Shown: piece by piece, positions 1 to 8,105 of the stretch
Layout: each line of letters begins with the position of its first letter
How positions within the stretch are numbered: the first letter of the stretch is position 1
Assembly: GCA_964390905.1 (NCBI GenBank)
Contig: CAYMLO010000003.1
Span: 1-64,000 of the forward strand
Source of the DNA: JAFGLZ01 sp964390905
Lineage (GTDB): Bacteria; Planctomycetota; Phycisphaerae; UBA1845; JAFGLZ01
Direction: 5' to 3'
DNA: 64,000 nucleotides
Made by a program: the position numbers and the translations under genes
Notes under the pieces: generated by a model
The model's input: only the letters and a program-made list of their open reading frames with translations
Told to the model about the DNA's origin: nothing
The model's database searches: none

Positions 1-23
1 TGCGCTGACGCTTGTTACAGCGG

Positions 24-317
24 TCACGACTTCGTGTCTTGTTCCCCGTGAGCGTGCGCATGAAGCGTACAGCCCTTCGAGAACCCGAAGATTCGCCGCC
101 GGATTGAGATCACGGCTGCGATAATGCCCCCCAGTAGGCCGGCACTGGCCCCGCCGACACCGCAGCCCGGCTGGCCACAAAAGGGGCATACAGATAACGG
201 CCCTAGCAGCGCGAACAGGCTGAACCACCAGGCGACGAACCGAAAGATCGGGCTCAGCCATTGTGAGCGCCGAATCGCCGCAAGGCCACTGCGTAGTTGT
301 GCGGCGAGCGCCATCAT
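24..317 (-). CDS. Small cysteine-containing membrane protein, unknown function
   Basis: I do not recognise a named family. The 97-residue product has a basic, amphipathic N-terminus, a hydrophobic segment around residues 24-42 and a second, glycine/alanine-rich one around residues 50-70. Between them is the cysteine motif CPFCGQPGC, which could bind a metal or form disulfides. The C-terminus is basic and then His-rich (HAHAHGE). The ATG at 317 was chosen because GAAGGAA lies about six bases upstream; the longer reading would overlap the 3' end of the DUF1638 gene. It is the last gene seen in the minus-strand redox cluster, 55 bases after the DUF1638 gene, so it is probably co-transcribed. Confidence 0.6.
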   Translation of the reverse strand: MMALAAQLRSGLAAIRRSQWLSPIFRFVAWWFSLFALLGPLSVCPFCGQPGCGVGGASAGLLGGIIAAVISIRRRIFGFSKGCTLHAHAHGEQDTKS

Positions 318-372
318 CGTGTGTTCCTTCCGACAAAGGCTGTGGACACACGGTACCGAGCCAGGAGTGGAA

Positions 373-1032
373 TCATGTCCCACGTGTTTCCTTCGCCAGC
401 CGTTCTGCACTGTCCCCCAGAAGGCTTTTTAGGCGGTCCAGCGACACGGGGTATGGCTCAATAGGTACCCTTGCCCAATCGCTGATCGTCAAGAGCTTCT
501 CGGGGCTGGCCGCAGACATCTCATCGAAGTAACCCGCCGCATCCAAGACGATCGCCTTGTCATGAGCGGGAAACGTCTCGTTTGCCTTTGCGGCATCCCA
601 GTCCTTGAAGATGTAGTCCCAATGCTCCAGCCAACCCGACGTGAGCCAGTAGACCTTTGCGCCCCCGGCGATCCGGCGTCGCTCGTCAGCGTCGGCGAGC
701 ATGTCCACACAGTTCTTCGCTCGCACGCGCGCGACGCGCTCGCCGAAGATCTCCAAGAAAACATCTGTGTCGGCGGCAGTGTCCAGATCCATATAGCATT
801 TCTCGCCGTAGGCGACGATGACTCTCTCGGTGACACCCAGCGCCCTGCTGATCTGTCGGTCGAGTTGCTTGGCGAGTTGCTGTGGCCATTCATGCAGGCC
901 TGGCGCGGTGAAGAACACGTGGTCCCCGTCAAGGAAGCCCATATCAACCAGCAAACGTATCTCACGACGCAGGGTCCCGCACGCGACGAGGCCATGCGTG
1001 CCCACCGCCGGGTTGGTCTTCTGTTCACTCAT
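373..1032 (-). CDS. DUF1638 domain protein
   Basis: The 219-residue protein matches the DUF1638 pattern: an N-terminal strand with LVACGTLRREI, a central YGEKC segment with a conserved cysteine, and the late signature VYWLTSGWLEHWDYIF. From general knowledge DUF1638 proteins are cytoplasmic, occur mostly in methanogens, acetogens and sulfate reducers, and are often near corrinoid or methyl-transfer genes; their reaction is unknown. No signal peptide or membrane segment is visible. It lies about 95 bases downstream of the DsrK-like gene on the same strand, which places it in the anaerobic redox cluster. The family call is fairly secure; the function is open. Confidence 0.75.
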   Translation of the reverse strand: MSEQKTNPAVGTHGLVACGTLRREIRLLVDMGFLDGDHVFFTAPGLHEWPQQLAKQLDRQISRALGVTERVIVAYGEKCYMDLDTAADTDVFLEIFGERVARVRAKNCVDMLADADERRRIAGGAKVYWLTSGWLEHWDYIFKDWDAAKANETFPAHDKAIVLDAAGYFDEMSAASPEKLLTISDWARVPIEPYPVSLDRLKSLLGDSAERLAKETRGT

Positions 1033-1126
1033 CGTTGCCCAAACAAAGGGGGCCTATCGGGCTGACGATCGGTCAGCGCGGTAGTCCATTCACTCGGCCC
1101 TTCTGTCTGAAGAGAGACCGAAAGGA

Positions 1127-2548
1127 CTAGACCATCGCCCGCACCAGATTGTCGAGTACGCCGGTGACCTCAACGGGCACCTTGTGGTATTGCAGCGACA
1201 CGGGCAACCCGGCCTTGCAGATTGCACATGGCGTCGCCATGTACGCCACGCCGTGCTTCTTGTGGACGTACATGGCCGCATCCGCTCGCGGCTTGCCGCC
1301 CGCGTACCTGATCGGCATGATCTCGTCGGTCAACAAACCAGCGCCGCTGCCGCAACAGAACGTGTATTCCTTGATCGTATTGGGCGGCATCTCGTAGAAC
1401 CTGTCGCAGCAGTACCGCATCACGACCCGGGGCTCCTCGGTGAGCTGACCTGCCCGGGCCGGGTTGCACGGATCGTGGTACGTGATGATCCGATCGTCGT
1501 TGAGCGACTTGTCCACCTTGAAGGCTTTGAGCAGCTTGCAGTTGTCGTCCGTCAGCCACTGAAGGATGTGGATCGGGTACTGGTAATCCGGGTGGAGGAA
1601 ATCCATCGGCCCGCTGAGGGTGTTGGTGTAGATGCCGCCTCGCCACGCGTGGCCACACTCGCCCCACATCAGGATCTTGACCTTCAGGTCCCGAGCGGCC
1701 TGGATCATCCGCTGGTTCACCTTCTTGAGGTTCGCGTAGTTGAGGAACAACCCGAAGTTCCCGCCTTCACTGGCATACGTACTGGTCGTCCAACTCACGC
1801 CCAGGTGCTTGAAGACCCTACCGTAGGCCTCCATCGTCATGTCGTTCATGAAGTTGTCCGCCGAGGGCGGCACGAGCAAGACGTCAGCGCCCACCTCATC
1901 GACAGGATAGGCCACCTTCTCGCCCTTGTAGTCCAGCACGTCATCCTCGAAGAACTCGCAGTTGTTCTTCCAGGCCGGGGCGTGGATGCCCAGGTTGTTG
2001 CCCGTTTCATAGACCTTGGCGACCACCTCCGTGACATACTTCGTCCCCACGCCGATCGTCGCCATGATCTCCCGGGCCGCCATCGTGATCTCCGCCGTGT
2101 CGATCCCGTAGGGACAAAAGACGCTGCATCGTCGGCACTCGCTGCACTGGTAGAAGTACTGCGCCCACTTCGCGAGCATCTCCTCGTCGAGATCCGCGGC
2201 GCCGGCCTTCTCGCCAAGCAGCTTGCCGGGCAGCGTGAAGTAACGCCGGTAGACCTTGCGCAACAGCTCGGCTCGCGCGACGGGCATGTTGTTTGGATCA
2301 CCCGAGCCGATGTAGTAGTGACATGCCTCGGCACACGCCCCACACCGGACACACGTATCCATGTACACCCGCAGCGCTCGGTACTTCTCCAGCAGCTCGG
2401 CGAACTTGGCGATGGCCTTCTCTTGCCAGTTGTCGACCAACGTCGTCGGCAGGTCGATGCAGGCCATGTCCTTTGGCTTGGCGGGGTTGTGATGGATGTC
2501 CGCCGCGGCGTTTTCGGTGAGTTCGGCGATTGGGATCTTGTAGGCCAT
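1127..2548 (-). CDS. DsrK-like iron-sulfur heterodisulfide-reductase-type subunit
   Basis: The 473-residue protein resembles DsrK, the catalytic-type subunit of the DsrMKJOP membrane complex related to HdrD. Two [4Fe-4S] motifs are clear: C66-x2-C69-x2-C72-x3-C76 and C135-x2-C138-x2-C141-x3-C145, the second in the DsrK-typical context YQCSECRRCSVFCPYGID. The C-terminal half has two CCG-like cysteine regions (WGECGH, and DPCNPARAG ... FCCGSGAG ... CAICKAG), the usual site for the non-cubane cluster that handles disulfides or persulfides. It is cytoplasmic, without membrane helices, so it needs a partner for quinone contact. No dsrM, J, O, P or dsrAB is visible here. GGGAAC precedes the ATG. 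A general HdrD/GlpC-like Fe-S oxidoreductase is the alternative. Confidence 0.8.
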   Translation of the reverse strand: MAYKIPIAELTENAAADIHHNPAKPKDMACIDLPTTLVDNWQEKAIAKFAELLEKYRALRVYMDTCVRCGACAEACHYYIGSGDPNNMPVARAELLRKVYRRYFTLPGKLLGEKAGAADLDEEMLAKWAQYFYQCSECRRCSVFCPYGIDTAEITMAAREIMATIGVGTKYVTEVVAKVYETGNNLGIHAPAWKNNCEFFEDDVLDYKGEKVAYPVDEVGADVLLVPPSADNFMNDMTMEAYGRVFKHLGVSWTTSTYASEGGNFGLFLNYANLKKVNQRMIQAARDLKVKILMWGECGHAWRGGIYTNTLSGPMDFLHPDYQYPIHILQWLTDDNCKLLKAFKVDKSLNDDRIITYHDPCNPARAGQLTEEPRVVMRYCCDRFYEMPPNTIKEYTFCCGSGAGLLTDEIMPIRYAGGKPRADAAMYVHKKHGVAYMATPCAICKAGLPVSLQYHKVPVEVTGVLDNLVRAMV

Positions 2549-2632
2549 GGTTGGGTTCCCAGATGGTTTGCCCGAGCGAACGACCCCTACGCACCCAGCG
2601 CAGGCGACCCTCGGGCCATGCGGTTTCTCAGT

Positions 2633-2880
2633 TCACCTCTCACCAGCGTCGGATGGGACGAGCTGCCCCCGACCGCAGATGAGCATCCCGTTCAGGTGAT
2701 CGATCTCCTGAATCACGCATGCCAAAAGGTCTGTTGCGGCCACGTCCAGCTTTCGACTGCGGAGATCATCGCCTTGCAAGTGTACCGGTCGGTATCGTGT
2801 GCCTTCAGCCTTCATGCCAAGCAGGCTCAGATGCCCTTGCCTCATGCAAGCGTCGCCAGCGGAACCGCTTTGCAGAATCT
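2633..2880 (-). pseudogene. Peptide deformylase C-terminal remnant
   Basis: The open frame reads like the second half of peptide deformylase but is damaged at its active site. The segment RQGHLSLLGM corresponds to the family motif EGCLSLPG, with the metal-binding Cys replaced by His. The segment VIQEIDHLNGMLI corresponds to QHEIDHLNG, with the first metal-binding His lost. The frame is open upstream as far as the stop of the Fe-S flavoprotein gene, so the N-terminal half and start are absent. It ends with plausible tail residues. It sits between two intact redox genes and is best read as a relic; an active enzyme is not credible without Cys and the HEXXH motif. Confidence 0.6.
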
Positions 2881-3514
2881 ACGGTTCGTTGCAGGGCGCC
2901 CCTCCGCTTGGTCTCGCCGCGAGCATCAACGCGACCTCGGCTACTCGCCTGCCCAGATTCTGCACGGTCTGTAGACCATACGCGTCAGCCTCTACGCCCC
3001 CGTCGCCGCCGCTGTATACGGTCCCGCCAAGGTGTGCGGTGGGCTGGCCATCACTGACGCAGATCATATCGTGACACAGCATCGCAGCACGTACGGCCTG
3101 TACCGTGAGTTCCTGTCCGCCGTTCTGGACGCCGCCGACCGCAAGGACGCCTGCCACACGGTCCCGGAAACGCCATCCGTTCCGCCGGAACATCGCGGAT
3201 CGATCCAGGAAGGCCTTGCACTGGGCCGTCATACAACACAGATAGACAGGCGTCCCGATAATCATCCCTCTAACGTCTTGGTCAGCCAGCGTGGGTATCA
3301 AGTCATAGAAATCGTCTTTGATACTGCAGGTGAGTTCCTTTCCGCAGGTACCGCAGGCCACGCAGGGATTGATGCTTCGGCCGGCCAACTCGACGACCTG
3401 GGTCTCAATCTGATCGCTGACCTGCTCGGCTGCAGCCAGGCAAGCCTGCATCGCCTTAAAGGTGGTCATGCCCTTGCGAGGGCTGCAACAGATACCCAGC
3501 AATTTCGTGCTCAT
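2879..3514 (-). CDS. NAD(P)H-dependent FMN reductase-type iron-sulfur flavoprotein
   Basis: This 211-residue protein has the flavodoxin-like fold of the NADPH-dependent FMN reductase/iron-sulfur flavoprotein family. Residues 6-19 (GICCSPRKGMTT) form the phosphate-binding loop. A cysteine cluster follows at C51-x2-C54-x2-C57 and C63, with the usual KDDF segment. The GTPVY...MTAQCKAFLDR region lines the FMN site, and GGVQNGGQE is the second flavin loop. It probably moves electrons between a flavin and a cluster or ferredoxin in the cytoplasm. GGAGAGGT precedes the ATG. The ferredoxin gene immediately upstream is a plausible redox partner. Its stop abuts the deformylase relic. Confidence 0.85.
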   Translation of the reverse strand: MSTKLLGICCSPRKGMTTFKAMQACLAAAEQVSDQIETQVVELAGRSINPCVACGTCGKELTCSIKDDFYDLIPTLADQDVRGMIIGTPVYLCCMTAQCKAFLDRSAMFRRNGWRFRDRVAGVLAVGGVQNGGQELTVQAVRAAMLCHDMICVSDGQPTAHLGGTVYSGGDGGVEADAYGLQTVQNLGRRVAEVALMLAARPSGGAPCNEP

Positions 3515-3640
3515 GCGACCTCTCCAAGGGTCGGCGGGTCACTCCCCCTGCCGCAGCCAGCCCCGTTCATGACCCCGGCCAGGGATCCCGGACGCCTGTT
3601 GCGCGACAGGACGCCTCTACATGGTAGCCGTCGGCTCCGG

Positions 3641-4060
3641 TTACCCCTGCGCCGACGTGCGCCCTTGCTCGGCATCCAAGCGTCGAATCGCGGCGCGTAT
3701 CCCCTCCGCGGGGTTGTCTTTGACGGCGGTCAGGGCTTCTACCGTTTGGTCGGCCACCTTGCGTTGCAGCGCAAAGTACTTCGTGATGCGCTCGATGAGG
3801 CCCGATTGCGCCGCCGGCGTGTCGTAGTGTCGGAGCAGCTCTGCTACCCACTCGAGGTTGGCCGCAACCTTCTGCGGAAGCCGCTCGCCGTCATGGCGAA
3901 CCGCTCCTTCGGGACAATCCTCATGGCAGGTGCCGCACCGGATACAGGTTTGGTCGTCAATAACGGCCAGGTCATCCGCTTGGAGCGTGATCGCTCCCAC
4001 CGGGCACTCCTCAACGCACGTACCACACCCTGTGCAGAGCTCCTCGCTGATCCAAGGCAT
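3641..4060 (-). CDS. 2[4Fe-4S] ferredoxin with helical C-terminal extension
   Basis: The first 55 residues form a classic bacterial two-cluster ferredoxin: C9-x2-C12-x2-C15-x3-C19-P and C39-x2-C42-x2-C45-x3-C49-P. Residues 56-139 are predicted helical, contain no cysteines, and are longer than in simple ferredoxins; their role is unknown. The protein is soluble and likely carries electrons among the neighbouring flavoprotein, DsrK-like protein and unknown partners. CAGGAG precedes the ATG at 4060. It lies 44 bases after the NifX-like gene on the same strand. Confidence 0.85.
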   Translation of the reverse strand: MPWISEELCTGCGTCVEECPVGAITLQADDLAVIDDQTCIRCGTCHEDCPEGAVRHDGERLPQKVAANLEWVAELLRHYDTPAAQSGLIERITKYFALQRKVADQTVEALTAVKDNPAEGIRAAIRRLDAEQGRTSAQG

Positions 4061-4104
4061 CCCCGAGACTCCTGTCGATGTGAGGCCCCGAGGGCCTCGC
4101 CAGA

Positions 4105-4797
4105 TTACTCCTCTTCACCCAATTGCTGAATCCGCTCCTGCAATTGCCGTAGCTGGGCTGTCATGGCCTCCGCTTGCTGTCTTAGATTGGCCAATTCGTC
4201 CTGCTTGCTCAGTCCTTGACCGCCCTGCGAAGCGTCCCCGGGAGCGACCGGCCCCGGGCCAGCGCCTGGCCCGATGCCCATGCCACGTCCCATGCCTCGT
4301 CCCATGCCTCGGCCCATCCCGCGACCACGGCCCCCGCCCATCCCCATGCCCCGTCCGAGTCCCCCCCCGCCGCCGCCGCCGCCGTAGCCCGATCCTCCCT
4401 GCATGGGCATTGCGGAGCCGGCACCGGGACCGGCCGCCATACCGAAGTGTCCGTCGACGTTCGGCTCAGCGGCCACGTCGAATGCCCCTGCCTTGAACTG
4501 CTCCACGGCGTTTCGTACGGCACCGGAACACCCAATCGCCACGGTGATGCCCGCCGCGCTCAACGTCTGGTGGGCATTTGGGCCGCAATTGCCCGTCAGG
4601 ACGGTCTTCACGCCCTTCGCGGACATCAGTTGGGCCGACTGGATGCCCGCGCCGCCGCCGAGGGCGACGTTCGGATTCTCAGCGGCCTCGAACTCCATGG
4701 TGTCCGTGTCGATGATCAAAAAGAACGGACACCGACCGAAACGCGGATCCACCTCCGCGTCCAACGAGGCTTCAGTAGCCGTAACAGCTATCTTCAT
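4105..4797 (-). CDS. NifX/NifB-type dinitrogenase iron-molybdenum cofactor domain protein
   Basis: Residues 1-115 form the dinitrogenase Fe-Mo cofactor biosynthesis domain: MKIAVTA start, DPRFGRCPFF, the GGGAGIQSAQ loop, LTGNCGPNA and IGCSGAV. Proteins of this type bind metal clusters; in non-nitrogen-fixing anaerobes they are linked to Fe-S cluster handling rather than nitrogenase. No nif structural genes are present, so nitrogen fixation should not be inferred. A low-complexity glycine/methionine/arginine stretch (repeated GRGM units) follows, then a Gln/Glu-rich coiled coil at the C-terminus. The ATG at 4797 begins MKIAVTA and is preceded by GAGGAA; a longer reading has no support. It groups with the DUF5320 gene upstream, a common pairing. 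Confidence 0.8.
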   Translation of the reverse strand: MKIAVTATEASLDAEVDPRFGRCPFFLIIDTDTMEFEAAENPNVALGGGAGIQSAQLMSAKGVKTVLTGNCGPNAHQTLSAAGITVAIGCSGAVRNAVEQFKAGAFDVAAEPNVDGHFGMAAGPGAGSAMPMQGGSGYGGGGGGGGLGRGMGMGGGRGRGMGRGMGRGMGRGMGIGPGAGPGPVAPGDASQGGQGLSKQDELANLRQQAEAMTAQLRQLQERIQQLGEEE

Positions 4798-4878
4798 GGA
4801 AGGGTTCCTCTTCTCAGGGATCGCCACATCGAAGCGCAGCCATCACCTCGGCGCGCATGTAGACCGACTCAGCTCGCC

Positions 4879-5337
4879 TCACCAACCCCAGAACCGTCGC
4901 CCGCGTCCCCGCCCTCGACCGAAGCCACGCCCCCAGCCGCGTCCGGGACCTCCCAACCGAGCGCCAAGCCAGGGGGTACCGTACCCATAGGCCTGGGGGA
5001 AGAGCGGGTAGCTCACGCCCGGATAGCTCCTCTGGAGCCAGCGCGACTGCCACGAAATGGGATTGCCGTATCCCGGGACGGGATACCCGGCGCAGTAACC
5101 TGCTGCGCGACCCGTCATCGGCCCCAATCCGAACGGTCCAGTGCCATCTCCTGCCGGCATCGTCATTACCTCCTTCGCTGCTTCTGCGAAAGCGCCGACC
5201 GGTTCACTGCGTTGGCCGGCATGGTCCTGCCCAAAAGACGAACCCCCTGCGTCCGCAACCCTCTCAACACAGAACCCCATCCCCCCGCCGGTCATCGGGC
5301 CCGTGCCGAGGGGTCCTGTCCCATCGAACCCGGGCAT
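4879..5337 (-). CDS. Tandem DUF5320 protein (two units fused in frame)
   Basis: The reading frame holds two copies of the DUF5320 signature. The first is at the start (MPGFDGTGPLGTGPMTGGG) and the second at residues 60-79 (MPAGDGTGPFGLGPMTGR). The rest is Gly/Tyr/Trp/Arg-rich and low in complexity. Between the units the frame reads AAKEVMTM, and the DNA encoding it contains a perfect AAGGAGGT site followed by ATG at 5160. This implies that unit 2 (4879-5160, 93 residues) can start independently and that unit 1 has lost its stop or is truncated. Unit 1 has its own GGGAGGTGAGGT site before 5337. DUF5320 proteins are small and of unknown function, usually next to NifX/NifB-type genes, as here. 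Confidence 0.7.
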   Translation of the reverse strand: MPGFDGTGPLGTGPMTGGGMGFCVERVADAGGSSFGQDHAGQRSEPVGAFAEAAKEVMTMPAGDGTGPFGLGPMTGRAAGYCAGYPVPGYGNPISWQSRWLQRSYPGVSYPLFPQAYGYGTPWLGARLGGPGRGWGRGFGRGRGRGRRFWGW

Positions 5338-5373
5338 GGCACCTCACCTCCCTCTCAGTGGGCCTCTTGACGT

Positions 5374-6315
5374 CTAGGGGCAACGTACATCCCTCGCTTC
5401 TGGACCCATCGACGGCTTCAACCCCGCGGCAACACCTTCCACCTCTCTCGGCGTGGGCTTCGCATCGACTGACTTGTGCAGAACCAAGCTGCCGATCTCA
5501 CAGCCAAGATCCCTGGCAATCACCCGACACTTGGCCTTGAGCAAGAACCAAATGTCTTTCTCCACATCGCTGAGGGCCTCGTAGTTCCCTTGGCCCTTTG
5601 CGACGATCAGGTCGGCGTTGTGGAAACGTGCCTGGAACTCCCTGCTACAGTCAGCCAGGATCGTGCCCGGTGCATCGGATCCGTTGTCAATGACGCTGAC
5701 CAGCCCAGAGACACCTGCGGCCTGCGCATCTGCCATCGTGGCGTCATTGATCACCGCAGATCCCTTGACCACCACCGTCAGCCGCTCCAGCGGCATCCTC
5801 TCGATCAGCAGTCTATCGAAGACGATCTCTCCGGCGTTGTCGGCCAGGTAGAGAATCTCCTCCGCCCTCGAGACGGCGCGCCAGAAGGCCTCGACATCCC
5901 CATCGAGGGGCTGTGTCAGAGCACGTTTGACGGCCTCGTGAACATCGGCGTCGTCCAGATCGACGGTCACACCGAAGTCTATGACGTTGCCAGCCAAGGC
6001 CAGCCGCACGGCCACTTCCAAGGGATGGGCCGAATGCTCCACGAGCCCCTTGAGCTTCGGGTACATGTCCAGGGCCAGCCGGTTGAACCGCCCTTTGATT
6101 TTCCCATAGGGGTCGCCGCTGCCTGTCAGCTCCCTGATGGAGCGATGGATCCGCTGACCCATCGCTGGAGGCGGCAGGCGCAGGTCCATCTCACTGGCTT
6201 CATGCAGGACGTCGCGAAGCAGCTGTACGTGGATCGCCTCGTCGTCAGTCACCAGACGAACAGCGTCCAGGGCCTGCCGCACGAAGCAGGGAATGCAGTC
6301 CAGGTAGGTTCTCAT
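5374..6315 (-). CDS. DUF89 / ARMT1-like damage-control phosphatase family protein
   Basis: The protein of about 313 residues fits the DUF89 family of metal-dependent phosphatases: N-terminal MRTYLDCIPCFVRQAL, a GNVIDFG segment, the LADNAGEIVFDR motif that supplies metal ligands, an SVIDNGSD segment, KGQGNYE, and the C-terminal LLKAKCRVIARDLG. Known relatives remove damaged sugar or nucleotide phosphates. The cysteine pair near the N-terminus (C-x2-C) is common in the prokaryotic branch. ATG at 6315 gives the family-typical start; an in-frame TTG at 6324 is the alternative. It is the first gene of the minus-strand cluster, and the long upstream gap would hold the promoter. Confidence 0.8.
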   Translation of the reverse strand: MRTYLDCIPCFVRQALDAVRLVTDDEAIHVQLLRDVLHEASEMDLRLPPPAMGQRIHRSIRELTGSGDPYGKIKGRFNRLALDMYPKLKGLVEHSAHPLEVAVRLALAGNVIDFGVTVDLDDADVHEAVKRALTQPLDGDVEAFWRAVSRAEEILYLADNAGEIVFDRLLIERMPLERLTVVVKGSAVINDATMADAQAAGVSGLVSVIDNGSDAPGTILADCSREFQARFHNADLIVAKGQGNYEALSDVEKDIWFLLKAKCRVIARDLGCEIGSLVLHKSVDAKPTPREVEGVAAGLKPSMGPEARDVRCP

Positions 6316-7076
6316 GTCTCGCAACTACGCAAGTTGTCCTCGCGGGCCAGGCCTGGTCGCGTCGCAGCATCGAACACCAAACAGACTCAGCTATTGTGTG
6401 CGGACACAGCCACGCTTGCACCTGAGCAGGTGGCACACGGCGTGCCAAGGCCGCGCTTGGGGAATGCTGGGCAGAAGCCCTTTGCAGTCAAAACTTTAGC
6501 AACCTGATCCATCGGAAGAATCGAACAATAGACTCGCGATCTGCGAGCGTAGAAGGAGAAGATGGGTGCAAGGTGCAGCACTACCCCCGTCTTTGGCTGC
6601 AGCCAACCCTGCCGGACGGGTCATCCGGCGTCAGGCCATGTCACTGGGCAAGCGAACACAGCGCGCGATGGGAGCCGAACCCACATGGGCGGCTTGAAGG
6701 GCCGACCGCAGTGCATAGAAAGTCCATCAATAACAACCACTTGTGACGAGTGACGGGAGAGCTTGTCCGTCTGCTTGTCGTGTTGGCGGCAGAAGGTACC
6801 CGACCTGACCGAGGCAATCAAGGCTTTGGGGCCTGCTTCCTGAGCCGTTTCGACTCGGAATCGTAGCGATGATGAGAGGGGCGGGAGGGAAGTGACAAGG
6901 GCACGCTGGGCCCGACAACCGTGTTGTCCAACACGATCACCTTCAGGCAACATCAGGCAGTGGCAACGCCAGTTGCTCGATGCGGTCGAGGATGGACGCG
7001 AACGAGCTTTGTGGCGCCGCCACGTCGTGCCAGACGCTTGCCAACGTTCCGTCATCCAACGCGACGCAGGGCCGCA
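6316..7076. other. Intergenic region with a partial tRNA copy
   Basis: About 760 bases separate the DUF89 gene from the end of the sialidase-like gene. A tRNA-Gly 3'-half copy lies at 6661-6707. A short minus-strand frame ending near 6387 contains CATC-type cysteines but has no ribosome binding site or recognisable similarity, so I do not call it. The rest shows no gene, and the overlapping open frames have no family features. The promoter of the minus-strand redox cluster should be in the part next to 6315, but I see no convincing -35/-10 pair. Confidence 0.5.
6661..6707 (-). pseudogene. Degenerate 3' half of tRNA-Gly
   Basis: Read on the minus strand, this stretch matches the 3' half of the intact tRNA-Gly at 8552-8622, from the anticodon loop through the T-arm to the acceptor end. 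The TGTGGGTTCG T-loop segment is identical, and the acceptor end reads CATCGCGCGC instead of CATCGCCCGC. Similarity stops upstream of the anticodon arm, so no D-arm or 5' acceptor strand exists. Same orientation as the intact gene, about 1.9 kb away. Partial 3' copies like this are what site-specific integration into a tRNA leaves behind, although simple duplication is possible. Confidence 0.55.
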
Positions 7077-8105
7077 CTACTGGCCCTTGGCTGCCGATGG
7101 TTTCAGTGGCACTCGGATCTTGGCTAGGTAGATGCTGGCCTTGCCCTCGTGCGACGAATAGTAGCTCATCCACAACAGCCCGTCATCCTCGTTGTAGACC
7201 ATGCCCGCATAGCTGGTGTCGCCCCCGCTGGGCAGAGCCAGCACGGGCTCGTAGCTCGTCGTCGTCATGCGGGCCAACATGGTCCTCTTCGGCGAGCTGT
7301 ATCTTCGTGCGGAAGCCCAGAGAGATCCGTCCGGCAGGCGGATGAAGTTTGGGCCGCCCATTCTGCCGCCCTCGAGGTTCTTCAGACGAGTCCACTTCCA
7401 GTCGGTATAGGGCGGCCGGCTTGTACCGATCCACTCAGGCCGGGTGAATGCCACCATGGTATCGTCAGCAAGAAAGCGCAACGTGGTCTCGCTGCCATTC
7501 CACGCCTTGTCAGGCAATATGGGCTCGGCGATCCACTTCCAATCGAGACCGTCCGTCGATGAGTACAACATGATCCTGCGCGGATTCCTTCCATCACCAA
7601 GCTTCGACATGCTATACCCCACGCCTTTGTGCCAGGTTGTCCGCCAGAGCCAATGGTCTTCGGCGAGCACTTTCTTGGGCGTTGTCCATTGCTTGCCGTC
7701 GCTCGAGAATGCGATGCGCGGCGCCCGCGTCAACGGCTTGCCCGACTTGCTCCACAACGTAGCGGCTGTAGTGCATATCAACCTCCCGTCGGGCATGATC
7801 GAGAGCTTGGGGTCGCGCAGATCCATCCCTTCCTCGCTCAGCAGTGCCGCTGAAGTCCAACTCTCGCCGTCGTCGGAGACGATAATGCGAAGCTTGCCCA
7901 TGCTCTTACCGTGCCCTCCGCTCTCGCGAAAAGAACACCACCAGCGATCCTTGAAGCGAATCAGATCAGTGAAGGCATTGTGCTTGGCCTTGTCCCAGAT
8001 CTTCTTGACTGAAACGATCTCGGGCTTGGGCGCCGCCCAGGCAGACCCCGGGTGGAAGCCAGAGACCCCACACAGCAATCCCACCGTGCAAATGGTCTTC
8101 CTCAC
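7077..8105 (-). CDS. Secreted sialidase-like (BNR-type) beta-propeller protein
   Basis: The 342-residue product begins with a signal peptide (RKTICTVGLLCGVSGF...AWA) and then has repeated propeller segments. Asp-box-like turns are visible: SDDGESWTS, SSDGKQWTT and SSTDGLDWKW. An N-terminal arginine-containing FRESGGHG segment resembles the substrate-binding region of exo-sialidase-like folds. It probably acts outside the cytoplasmic membrane on glycans or as a binding protein; specificity cannot be set from sequence. The start is GTG at 8105, supported by AGGAGGT about eight bases upstream. It stands alone between two tRNA-Gly sequences and is not in an operon. Confidence 0.75.
   Translation of the reverse strand: MRKTICTVGLLCGVSGFHPGSAWAAPKPEIVSVKKIWDKAKHNAFTDLIRFKDRWWCSFRESGGHGKSMGKLRIIVSDDGESWTSAALLSEEGMDLRDPKLSIMPDGRLICTTAATLWSKSGKPLTRAPRIAFSSDGKQWTTPKKVLAEDHWLWRTTWHKGVGYSMSKLGDGRNPRRIMLYSSTDGLDWKWIAEPILPDKAWNGSETTLRFLADDTMVAFTRPEWIGTSRPPYTDWKWTRLKNLEGGRMGGPNFIRLPDGSLWASARRYSSPKRTMLARMTTTSYEPVLALPSGGDTSYAGMVYNEDDGLLWMSYYSSHEGKASIYLAKIRVPLKPSAAKGQ

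Noticed and set aside
1184..2974. Long plus-strand frame opposite the DsrK-like gene
   Set aside because: It is the complement of a clear Fe-S protein gene, without family features; long antisense frames are expected in GC-rich DNA.
4105..4797. Nitrogen fixation
   Set aside because: A NifX-like domain alone occurs widely in non-fixing anaerobes, and no nif structural genes are in the window.
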